Shown one piece after another: positions 5,227 to 12,159 of a stretch of 14,685 bases of DNA. The position numbers and the translations under genes are program-made. The notes beneath the pieces are model-generated. The model was given only the letters and a program-made list of their open reading frames with translations. It was not told where the DNA came from and made no database searches. The stretch is from Actinomycetota bacterium (lineage in GTDB: Bacteria > Actinomycetota > Geothermincolia > Fen-727 > JAQURN01). Within the stretch, counting starts at the first letter, position 1; each line of letters opens with the position of its first letter. The stretch covers positions 1-14,685 of the forward strand of contig JAQURN010000019.1 in the NCBI GenBank assembly GCA_028715585.1, written 5' to 3'.

Positions 5227-7248
5227 CTAGGTTTTTTGTTTTTCCCCTGAAATGAGTTCCATGGCTTTGTTTACCACGTTCTCGACCGTAAAGCCAGCTT
5301 CGGACATAGCTGCCTTTGCTGGTGCCGACATTCCAAATCTCTCAACGGAGATGATGTTTCCTTTTTCTCCTACGTATTTCCACCACCCTTGAGCCACACT
5401 GGCTTCTACGGCAAGGCGCGCACGCACCTCTGGCGGGAATATCTCGGCGCGATATTCCTCTTCTTGGCTTTCGAAGAGTTCCCAGCTCGGCATGCTTATA
5501 ACTCGCGCGTTCACGCCCAGGTCAAAAAGCTTTTGTTTTGCTTCCAAGAGAAGAGAAACCTCGGAGCCCGAACCAACCAGGATGAGTTGGGGAAGCCCGT
5601 CGGAGTCGGATATTATGTAGGCTCCTCGCTTTAGCTCCTGTGCCGGCGCGAGAGAGCTTCTATCGAGAATGGGCAAATCCTGCCTGCTGAGCACCAGCGC
5701 GACAGGGGATTTTGCCTCGAGTGCTACTTCCCAGGCGACTACCGTTTCGTTTGCGTCGGCAGGTCTTATTACGGTCAGCCCTGGAATTGCCCTTAGAGAC
5801 ATGAGTTGTTCGACCGGCTGGTGGGTTGGTCCATCCTCGCCTACGGCGAGGCTGTCGTGGGTGAAGATATAGATGACATGGGCTTGCATCATTGCCGCCA
5901 GTCTGATGGCGGGTCTCATGTAATCGGAAAAGACTAGGAAGGTTCCTCCATAAGGAATCATCCCACCATGGCGAGCCATTCCATTGAGAATAGCAGCCAT
6001 TCCGTGTTCCCTGACACCAAAATGGATGTTTCTTCCCTCGAAATGCCCTTTTTTCACACTTTCGGCGTTCTTTATCAAGGTTTTGTTCGAGGGCCCCAGG
6101 TCAGCCGATCCGCCGATGAGCTCTGGAATAGTCTCCGAAAGCGCCTGAAGAGCTTTTCCAGAGGCGCTTCTGGTAGCCATTTTTCCTTCGGGGGCGAAAC
6201 TCGGGAGAGACGCTTTCCAGTTTGGGGGAAGCTTTCCTGACATCACCCTTTCCCATTCTCTGGCAAGCTCTGGGTATTCCCTTTTGTAGGAGGAAAACAT
6301 CTCGTTCCACTCTTCTTCCGCCCTTTTACCTTGCTCGATTGCGTTGCGCATATGCTTGAGGACTTCTCCAGGGACGAAAAATTCCTTGTCTTCTGGAAAG
6401 CAAAGGTTTTTCTTTGTGAGGCAGGCTTCTTTCTCTCCAAGCGGGGCGCCATGAGCTTCCGCGCTATCCTCCAAGTTTGGGCAGCCGTAGGCGAGGTGAG
6501 ATTGGATTATTACGAGGCTTGGTCTTTCTTTCTCTTCTCTTGCTTGCCTTATCCCTTCCTCGACTGCCTGGATGTCATTTGCGTCATCTACCTTTAGGAC
6601 ATGCCACCCGTAAGCTTTGAAGCGAGCGGAGACATCTTCTGTAAATGAGAGAGAGGTTTCACCCTCTATCGTTACCTTGTTGTCGTCGTAGAGGCATACG
6701 AGCTTCCCCAGACCAAGGTGCCCCGCGAGGGAAGAGGCTTCCGACGCTACTCCTTCCATCATATCCCCGTCGCTTGCAATCACGTAAACATAGTAATCGC
6801 AGAGATTATAGGGTTCCCTGTTGAACCTAGCGGCAATAAGTTCCCGCGCCAAAGCCATCCCCACACCGTTTGAAATTCCTTGCCCAAGTGGACCGGTGGT
6901 AACTTCGACTCCTGGCACCACCCCGCATTCCGGATGACCTGGGGTAACACTTCCTAGTTGCCTGAAGTTTTTTATTTGCTCAAGGGAGATGTCATAGCCG
7001 GTGAGGTAGAGGAGGCTATAAAGAAGCATCGAAGCATGACCAGCGGAGAGTATGAACCTATCCCTTCCAAGCCAGTTGGGGTTTTTAGGGTTGTGACATA
7101 GAAACCTGGTCCAGAGCGTGTATCCGACTGGCGCCAAGCCCAGCGGGGCTCCTGGATGCCCTGATTTTGCTTTTTCTATCGCGTCGATGGAAAGAGCGCG
7201 AATTGTATTTACGCAGAGGGTATCGAGATTGTCTCGTTTGTCGCTCAT
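5227..7248 (-). CDS. tkt: transketolase
   Basis: A full-length transketolase of 673 residues from the chosen start. It transfers two-carbon ketol units between sugar phosphates in the pentose phosphate pathway, using thiamine diphosphate and a divalent metal in the cytoplasm. Family motifs are all present and in order: KSGHPGAPLG, GPLGQGISNGVG, the cofactor-binding motif GDGDMMEG with DDNKVTIEG, then the pyrimidine-domain segments GGSADLGPSNKT, GVREHGM, GGTFLVFSDYMRPAIR and the active-site HDSLAVGEDGPTHQPVEQL, and a C-terminal domain with LVGSGSEV. The ATG at 7248 (MSDKRDNLD) fits the usual family N-terminus; AAAG-type sequence lies upstream but no strong ribosome site. An in-frame ATG at 7350 would add 34 residues that do not resemble the family. 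The gene stands alone, divergent from the protease gene and convergent with tRNA-fMet. Confidence 0.97.
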   Translation of the reverse strand: MSDKRDNLDTLCVNTIRALSIDAIEKAKSGHPGAPLGLAPVGYTLWTRFLCHNPKNPNWLGRDRFILSAGHASMLLYSLLYLTGYDISLEQIKNFRQLGSVTPGHPECGVVPGVEVTTGPLGQGISNGVGMALARELIAARFNREPYNLCDYYVYVIASDGDMMEGVASEASSLAGHLGLGKLVCLYDDNKVTIEGETSLSFTEDVSARFKAYGWHVLKVDDANDIQAVEEGIRQAREEKERPSLVIIQSHLAYGCPNLEDSAEAHGAPLGEKEACLTKKNLCFPEDKEFFVPGEVLKHMRNAIEQGKRAEEEWNEMFSSYKREYPELAREWERVMSGKLPPNWKASLPSFAPEGKMATRSASGKALQALSETIPELIGGSADLGPSNKTLIKNAESVKKGHFEGRNIHFGVREHGMAAILNGMARHGGMIPYGGTFLVFSDYMRPAIRLAAMMQAHVIYIFTHDSLAVGEDGPTHQPVEQLMSLRAIPGLTVIRPADANETVVAWEVALEAKSPVALVLSRQDLPILDRSSLAPAQELKRGAYIISDSDGLPQLILVGSGSEVSLLLEAKQKLFDLGVNARVISMPSWELFESQEEEYRAEIFPPEVRARLAVEASVAQGWWKYVGEKGNIISVERFGMSAPAKAAMSEAGFTVENVVNKAMELISGEKQKT

Positions 7249-7331
7249 AGACTTTCTTTCACGTGCATAGTTTATACTCCGCACTTTTGTTTGACATGAT
7301 AAACCAAACGATGGCTCAAAGTTTTTGCTTC

Positions 7332-7345
7332 GGAGAAAATTCTCC
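7332..7345. repeat. inverted repeat GGAGAA-AA-TTCTCC upstream of tkt
   Basis: A 6-bp arm inverted repeat with a 2-nt centre, about 84 nt upstream of the likely tkt start in the divergent interval. It could be an operator or a leader hairpin. No family of regulator can be named. Confidence 0.35.
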
Positions 7346-7407
7346 CTCATTTAATTTGCTATTGTGCGTTTGGGGAGCGTCCCTTTGCCTCAAGCAATTC
7401 TATCGGT

Positions 7408-7437
7408 TTTCCAGAAGGGGACAGATAAGATTATTAT
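7408..7437 (+). promoter_or_regulatory. weak candidate promoter of the secreted protease gene
   Basis: TTTCCA (7408-7413), 18-nt spacer, TATTAT (7432-7437). The -10 matches at five positions and the -35 at four. It lies about 50 nt before the GTG start of the protease. Confidence 0.3.
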
Positions 7438-7486
7438 ATTCGAGGAACATCTCCCGCTTTTTTGGTTGCGAAATGAGGGTGAATAG

Positions 7487-10051
7487 GTGAAAAAGGTACT
7501 AGCTTTTTGTTTATGTTTCTTTGTTCTCACTTGTCTCTTGCCAGCCCCTTTTGAGGTTTTGGCAGAGGCACGCTCGCTTCCGCCACACGGACTCGGGCTT
7601 CTTCCAGGTGAGCCGCCAGACCCTTCGCTCGAAGCCCGAAAGGTGCCATTTGCCGCTGCGGCTCTCCCGGCAAAGGTGGACCTCACGGAGACATTGCCAC
7701 CGATTGGCGACCAGGGAAAACAACCAAGCTGTGTTGGTTGGGCAGTAAGCTATTACTATAAGACGTGGTGGGAGAAGAAAGAGCACCCAAAATGGGAGCT
7801 TGAAAATCCAAACTACCAGTTCAGCCCTTCTTTCGTCTTCAACCAGATTGGAGGCGCTGAAGGCGCCGATTTCCAGAGCGCTTTCGAGCTCCTCCAGAGC
7901 AAGGGCGACGTTGACATTGCCGAATTTCCCTATGGCGAGTCGAGTTATTCTGCGCAGCCTACCTCGAATCAGCTCGAAGCAGCCAAGCAATATAGAATTC
8001 CCTCTGGAAGCACGGCGTACAAGTATTTTTTTAAGAATTTGGCCTTTGGCTTATTCCATAATGACATAGACCAATTGAAAGCACATTTGAGTGGAGGGCA
8101 ACCGCTCGTTCTCGGGATACCGATATTCGATGATTTTCCCGATTATCCCAAAGACATGAGCGGCCACCTGAATCCTACTGCGGGGTGTTATGACTCCACC
8201 TATGACGAGGGAAATCCACCCGATTACCGTTCCGTGGAGGAAGGCGGAAATTTCTGGGGCGGTCATGCCGTCTATATTGCCGGCTACGATGATAGCGTGG
8301 GGGAAGGAGGAGGCTTCCTTTGCGTGAACTCCTGGGGGGCTGAGTGGAATGAAGGCGGCAAGGTTTATCTTGGCTATGAGTTTGTGAGGCTTTGCGCGCT
8401 CGAGGCATGGAAGATGGTGGATAACCGCGACAGCAGCCCTGTCATATCCAGTATCTCATCTGAAAGCGCGAGCCCCGGGGCAAGCGTTACCATAAGCGGC
8501 GGTAACTTCGGGTGCAGGAGGAGACTCGCAAAGGTGATGTTTCCAGAAGAGAGGGAAGCCGATATTCTCACCTGGAGGAATGACCAGATAGAAGCAAAAG
8601 TCCCCACTGGCGGAGGGGTGGGAAACCTCTATGTTTACGACTGGGATGGCGAAAAATCTAACGGAAGAGAATTCTTTGGAGACCCTCTTTCCTCATCATG
8701 GGTTTTCGCTGAGGGAGCTACCTGGGAGGGGTTTGACGAATGGATACTTATTCTCAATCCAAACAAAGAGACTTCAGTTGCAAAGTTCGAGTTTATTTCG
8801 GAGAGCGGTCCGTTCGATGGGCCGCAGCTAGAAGTCCCGCCTGGCGCACGGGTGAGTGTTCACGTGAACGAATGTGCGGCAAACAGGGATTTGGGGGCAA
8901 CAATTCGCTCCCTCAACGAAGTGCCTATATTCGCGGAGAGGGCGGTATACGTGGCTCGTCCGGATGGCAAATGGGGCTCGCACGATTCTATCGGTTCCAA
9001 GGGAACCGCGAGGACATGGTACCTAGCCGAGGGTGCGACTTGGCATGGCTATGATGAATGGTTGCTGATTGCCAACCCAAACCCTGAGTCGGTGGAAGTA
9101 AAGGTAAGCTTTCAGATGCCGACTGGCGAGCTTCGGATGCCGGAATTCGAGATTGGAGCTGGGACCAGAAAGACCATTCACGTTAACGATTATGTTCCAC
9201 AGGGCGACGTATCGGTGAAAGTTGAGTCGCTGGGAGGCGCTGGCATAGTTGCCGAGCGTTCACTTTACATCCGCGCTCCCGATGGAAAGCTGGGGTGTCA
9301 TTGTTCCATGGGCTTGACCGAGTGTGCTCGGGGCTGGGGAGTCGCGGAAGGAACTACCAGGCCGGGCTTCGAGGAATGGATTCTCATCCAGAACCCCACC
9401 GCGTTAACATCCGAGGCTACTCTTTTCTTTCTCACGGAGGAGGGGACCACAAAAGGTCCCACTTATTCTGTGGGTGGTGGGACTAGAATTTCAGTGAGGG
9501 TGAATGATATCGTTCCAAATCGTGATGTCTCTACGATGGTGGTGACTGCTGAAGAAGACCAAAATGTGGTAGTGGAGAGGGCGATGTACATTTCCACCGC
9601 TGACGGGAAGCTCGGCGCGCACTCGACAGCGGCATCTCAGTTTACGGGAGTTCCGTGGTGCCTCCCCGAAGGGTGTACTAGCCCCGGGTTTGATGAATGG
9701 CTTCTCGTGGTGAATGTTGATCCCGAGAATTCGGCTGCCATTTCAGTTACCTTTATGACTTCAAGTGGTCCGGTAGCTGGTCCGAGGCTAGAGGTCCCTC
9801 CTGGAACTAGGTGCACCTTTCATGTGAACGAATATGTTACCGAAGACGTCTCGACTGTGGTCGAAGGAAATGGGTATTTTATCTGTGAAAGGGCGATGTA
9901 TATGAGTGGACAAGTCGAAAAGCGCGGTGCCCATTCATCGCGAGGCGTCCTTGCTTCTTACAAAGAGGGACTTTTTTCTTCCGCTGGAGGAGGAAAAGAA
10001 GGTTCGAGTTTGATAAGTCGGGTAGCGTCACTCTGGTCGGAGCAAGATTGA
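7487..10051 (+). CDS. secreted papain-like (C1A) cysteine protease with IPT/TIG domain and four C-terminal repeats
   Basis: 854 residues, GTG start with GAGGGTGA upstream. Residues 1-27 form a signal peptide (MKKVLAFCLCFFVLTCLLPA ... LAEA). The C1A peptidase domain spans about 60-312: IGDQGKQPSCVGWA carries the oxyanion Gln and nucleophile Cys82, GGHAVYIAGYDD the catalytic His260, and CVNSWGAEW the catalytic Asn281. There is no long inhibitory propeptide, only ~35 residues. Residues 318-395 look like an IPT/TIG beta-sandwich (PVISSISSESASPGASVTI). Four diverged repeats begin at Trp405, Trp511, Trp617 and Trp724 (period 106-107). Each opens W.(A/P)EG.T..GF(D/E)EW.L..N and contains VPPGAR.S.HVNE-type and ERAMY....-type strands. 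The repeats resemble modules of actinobacterial surface proteins (DUF5719-like) and probably bind a surface or polymer. No sorting signal or C-terminal anchor is seen. The substrate is unknown. Confidence 0.9.
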   Translation: MKKVLAFCLCFFVLTCLLPAPFEVLAEARSLPPHGLGLLPGEPPDPSLEARKVPFAAAALPAKVDLTETLPPIGDQGKQPSCVGWAVSYYYKTWWEKKEHPKWELENPNYQFSPSFVFNQIGGAEGADFQSAFELLQSKGDVDIAEFPYGESSYSAQPTSNQLEAAKQYRIPSGSTAYKYFFKNLAFGLFHNDIDQLKAHLSGGQPLVLGIPIFDDFPDYPKDMSGHLNPTAGCYDSTYDEGNPPDYRSVEEGGNFWGGHAVYIAGYDDSVGEGGGFLCVNSWGAEWNEGGKVYLGYEFVRLCALEAWKMVDNRDSSPVISSISSESASPGASVTISGGNFGCRRRLAKVMFPEEREADILTWRNDQIEAKVPTGGGVGNLYVYDWDGEKSNGREFFGDPLSSSWVFAEGATWEGFDEWILILNPNKETSVAKFEFISESGPFDGPQLEVPPGARVSVHVNECAANRDLGATIRSLNEVPIFAERAVYVARPDGKWGSHDSIGSKGTARTWYLAEGATWHGYDEWLLIANPNPESVEVKVSFQMPTGELRMPEFEIGAGTRKTIHVNDYVPQGDVSVKVESLGGAGIVAERSLYIRAPDGKLGCHCSMGLTECARGWGVAEGTTRPGFEEWILIQNPTALTSEATLFFLTEEGTTKGPTYSVGGGTRISVRVNDIVPNRDVSTMVVTAEEDQNVVVERAMYISTADGKLGAHSTAASQFTGVPWCLPEGCTSPGFDEWLLVVNVDPENSAAISVTFMTSSGPVAGPRLEVPPGTRCTFHVNEYVTEDVSTVVEGNGYFICERAMYMSGQVEKRGAHSSRGVLASYKEGLFSSAGGGKEGSSLISRVASLWSEQD
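8699..9946 (+). repeat. four tandem ~318-bp coding repeats in the protease gene
   Basis: Repeat units of about 106 codons start at 8699, 9017, 9335 and 9656. They are conserved at protein level (EG.T..GF.EW, HVNE/HVND/RVND, ERA.Y, G.H) but well diverged in DNA, so the duplication is old and selection has kept the fold. Confidence 0.85.
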
Positions 10052-10084
10052 GATTTTGCGATTTCTCTCCCAAGGGGTTTAGTC

Positions 10085-10432
10085 ATGAAGGTAAAATGTG
10101 ATGCTTGCGGGAAAATGTTCGAGAAAATCTACTGGGACATGGAACCTCATCTTTGCCGCTCCTGTCAGAGGTTGGGGAGAAAGGCATGCGAGGACTGTGG
10201 GGGATGGTGTTGCGAACGCCCAAATGAGGAGGGGAGGATAGCCTTATTGGAAGAGGAAAAAGAGCGATTTGGCTTGAAGCGTGACTGGATAAAGATAGAC
10301 CCTTGCCCTTACAGGGACAGAGTAAGCGGGATTTGCATGTTAAAGACCAGGTTCCAACCGGCAGTTTGCAAGGAATATGTCTGTGAGGAGATGGTAAACC
10401 AGGCAAGGGCCGCTCTCCAGGGAAATGAATGA
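10085..10432 (+). CDS. YkgJ-type cysteine-cluster protein
   Basis: 115 residues with twelve cysteines. The N-terminal part holds two CxxC pairs (C5/C8 and C24/C27), a small zinc-binding arrangement. Then CEDCGGWCC (C35, C38, C42, C43) is followed by DPCPY (C74), GICMLKTRFQPAVCKEYVC (C84, C95, C100). The second half is the YkgJ/UPF0153 signature C..C.G.CC ... CP ... C.iy..RP..C..f.C, thought to chelate zinc or iron. No enzymatic role is established. The extra N-terminal zinc pair is an addition to the basic family layout. The gene sits 33 nt after the protease stop with no visible terminator or promoter between, so the two may be co-transcribed; AAGGGG lies upstream of the ATG. Its TGA overlaps an ATG that opens a 28-codon mini-ORF. 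Confidence 0.8.
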   Translation: MKVKCDACGKMFEKIYWDMEPHLCRSCQRLGRKACEDCGGWCCERPNEEGRIALLEEEKERFGLKRDWIKIDPCPYRDRVSGICMLKTRFQPAVCKEYVCEEMVNQARAALQGNE

Positions 10433-10542
10433 AGGCGACTGTTTTGGGCGAGTGTCTTCTGCCTTCCCTGGCGCTGCTTTCAGAGGATTTGTTCGCAAGC
10501 CCTGGTGGTGTGTAGGATTTTCTTCTTAACCAGGGAGGAATA
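10417..10542 (+). promoter_or_regulatory. self-complementary leader before the DMT transporter gene
   Basis: Four short segments are mutually complementary: CCAGGGAA (10417-10424) with TTCCCTGG (10464-10471), 8 bp; and CCCTGGT (10500-10506) with ACCAGGG (10529-10535), 7 bp. Segment 2 can also pair with segment 4, and 1 with 3. Segment 4 runs into the ribosome site GGGAGGAATA of the transporter. The arrangement allows alternative hairpins that hide or free translation initiation, but pairing is short and loops are long (39 and 22 nt). Confidence 0.3.
10429..10515 (+). CDS. 28-codon mini-ORF overlapping the YkgJ-like gene stop (doubtful)
   Basis: The ATG overlaps the TGA of the upstream gene as ATGA and the frame runs to TAG at 10513-10515 (MKATVLGECLLPSLALL ... 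PGGV). CAGGGAAATGA lies upstream. It has no recognisable family. It could be a leader peptide, since it spans the self-complementary segments, or mere chance at this length. Confidence 0.2.
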   Translation: MKATVLGECLLPSLALLSEDLFASPGGV

Positions 10543-11409
10543 ATGCGTGAAGCGGGAGGCATAATACTTGCCTTTATTGCGACTTCTCTCATAAATTATG
10601 CGGTTTTTATGCAAAAGAGAGAGCTCGACCACCTGCCACGAATTGGCAAGGGGCCATTGCGCGAGACGGTGCGCGCGTTTTTGGACTGCCGTCCCTGGGT
10701 CGAGGCGCAGATTCTCCAGACGGCTGGCACGTGGGCTAGCAATTTCGCGATTGGGCTTGCGCCGCTTTCCGTTGTCCAGCCGATCAATGCCTCTGGAGTG
10801 GCGCTTCTCGCGATACTTGCGGTGACCAAACTCAAAGAGAAAGCCTCGGCACTGGATTGGGTAGGAATAGGGTCCATATTGCTCGGGGTCTTACTGCTGG
10901 GCGTAACCCTGGTTAAAACTCCCCAGGCGAGCGAGTCTTATCACCCCGTTGTCCTGTGGTTTTTTGTATTTCTCATCTCTGCCGTGTGTGTATCAACTCT
11001 CGCCGCTGCCCTCTTTAGGAAGGGGGAGAGAACCTCTTCATTCCTGGGTATAGGGGTTGGGCTCATGGTTGGGCTCACAGATATATTTACGAAAATGGCT
11101 TGGGTGGATATACACAATCGTTGGTACGAGTACAGAATAGCCGGCTTCATTTTTTCTTCACATTTCTGGATGGCAATTTTTCTTGCTGTTGCCGCTATGG
11201 TTTTCAATCAAATAGCTCTTCAACGAGGTAAAGCAATAATAGTGGTGGCTTTGGTAACCGGCTTCGGCAATCTCATTCCTACCGTTGTTGGAATTCTCGC
11301 CTTTGGTGAGCCCCTTCCCACTGGCGCCCTTATGATATTTTTGAGATTGCTTTCAGTTCTTTTGATAATTGGAGGAGCCGTGCTTCTTTCCATGAAAGGG
11401 GAAAGGTGA
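10543..11409 (+). CDS. DMT-superfamily (EamA-like) membrane transporter
   Basis: 288 residues, about ten hydrophobic segments, as expected for drug/metabolite transporters of the inner membrane. The N-terminus (GGIILAFIATSLINYAVFMQKREL) is followed by a cytoplasmic loop. Then comes the family pattern TWASNFAIGLAPLSVVQPINASGVALLAILA, where 'APLSVVQP' resembles the end of an EamA repeat. The second half repeats the pattern (VFNQIALQRGKAIIVVALVTGFGNLIPTVVGI then FGEPL), showing the internal duplication typical of the superfamily. The substrate is unknown; the layout is closest to single-gene EamA/NIPA-like members rather than paired SMR proteins. GGGAGGAATA directly before the ATG fixes the start. 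The HAD phosphatase gene begins 28 nt downstream and is likely in the same transcript. Confidence 0.85.
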   Translation: MREAGGIILAFIATSLINYAVFMQKRELDHLPRIGKGPLRETVRAFLDCRPWVEAQILQTAGTWASNFAIGLAPLSVVQPINASGVALLAILAVTKLKEKASALDWVGIGSILLGVLLLGVTLVKTPQASESYHPVVLWFFVFLISAVCVSTLAAALFRKGERTSSFLGIGVGLMVGLTDIFTKMAWVDIHNRWYEYRIAGFIFSSHFWMAIFLAVAAMVFNQIALQRGKAIIVVALVTGFGNLIPTVVGILAFGEPLPTGALMIFLRLLSVLLIIGGAVLLSMKGER

Positions 11410-11437
11410 CTTGTTGTTTGAAAATAAGGAGACTCGT

Positions 11438-12103
11438 ATGACTGAGGAAAATGTAATCGCCTTTTTTGACCTCGACCACACTCTTCTCGATGGGTCGAGT
11501 GGTGAAATGTTTGTGAGGTTCATGGTGGACGAGGGTTATATGCCTAGAAGGAGCCTCCTACGAGTTTTTTATTATGGCTTGCTGTACAAAATGAACCGCT
11601 TGGGCAAGGAAAGCCTCTACGGGGGGTTTGTGGAATGGATGGAGGGATATTCGCTCGAGGAAATAAAGGAGATAACAGATAGATGTTTCGAGCTTTGTAT
11701 CGCCAGAAGATTGTATAAAAAGGGACCTGAGCTCATCGCTCGTCATAGGCGAATGGGGCACCTCACCGTCATCGCCACTGCCACTACTGATTATATGGCG
11801 AAAAAGGTAATGACATTGGTTGGCGCGGAGGACGTCATTGCCGCTTCCTTGGGGGCGAATGGTGACTCCGAAATTCTGGCACCCTTCATGGAGGGTAAAC
11901 TCAGGATGGTGCGCGATTATTGCTCTCGGCATGGAGCGAGCCTTTCCAACTGTTATTTCTATTCGGATAGTATGTCTGATTTTCCCTTGCTCGAGGCTGT
12001 CGGTCACCCGGTTATGGTAAATCCTCAGTTGAAGTTGCGTTGCGCCGCAAGAGGAAGGGGCTGGCCGATTTTGAGGTTCAGAGAGCATCTTTGTGCTTCA
12101 TAG
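11438..12103 (+). CDS. HAD-IB family phosphatase (SerB-like)
   Basis: 221 residues from an ATG with AAGGAG six bases upstream. A TTG at 11411 in the same frame is less likely. Haloacid-dehalogenase motifs are complete: motif I FFDLDHTLLDG (nucleophile Asp11, acid/base Asp13), motif II IATATT (Thr114 or Thr116), motif III Lys154 in GKLRMV, and motif IV YSDSMSDFPLL (Asp177, Asp181), followed by PVMVNP. The helical cap inserted between motifs I and II (about 20-105) is the C1-type of subfamily IB, which includes phosphoserine phosphatase and related lipid or sugar phosphatases. It is cytoplasmic and lacks membrane segments. The exact substrate cannot be deduced; position behind the DMT transporter suggests a phosphate ester linked to the transported compound, which is inference. 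Confidence 0.9.
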   Translation: MTEENVIAFFDLDHTLLDGSSGEMFVRFMVDEGYMPRRSLLRVFYYGLLYKMNRLGKESLYGGFVEWMEGYSLEEIKEITDRCFELCIARRLYKKGPELIARHRRMGHLTVIATATTDYMAKKVMTLVGAEDVIAASLGANGDSEILAPFMEGKLRMVRDYCSRHGASLSNCYFYSDSMSDFPLLEAVGHPVMVNPQLKLRCAARGRGWPILRFREHLCAS

Positions 12104-12107
12104 ATGA

Positions 12108-12131
12108 TATAACATATTTCTAGTAGTTATA
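12108..12131 (+). repeat. short inverted repeat between HAD and baeRF genes
   Basis: TATAAC (12108-12113) and GTTATA (12126-12131) form a 6-bp AT-rich inverted repeat around a 12-nt loop. Too weak and without a T-run to be a clear terminator; possibly an operator near the baeRF start. Confidence 0.2.
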
Positions 12132-12159
12132 GAGGGATTAATTTTTCAGGGGGGTAGTA

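Noticed and set aside
7511..7990. 159-codon open frame on the minus strand inside the protease gene
   Set aside because: It is antisense to the signal peptide and catalytic domain of a well supported protease, and its translation has no family features.
8699..9946. Tandem repeats as a mobile element or CRISPR
   Set aside because: The period is about 318 bp, in frame, and conserved only at protein level; they are domains of one protein.
10083..10592. 169-codon minus-strand open frame over the YkgJ-like gene and leader
   Set aside because: Ser/Pro-rich low-complexity translation opposite a gene with a clear cysteine signature; no ribosome site.
11558..12088. 176-codon minus-strand open frame
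   Set aside because: Antisense to the complete HAD phosphatase with all four motifs; shadow of its codon use.
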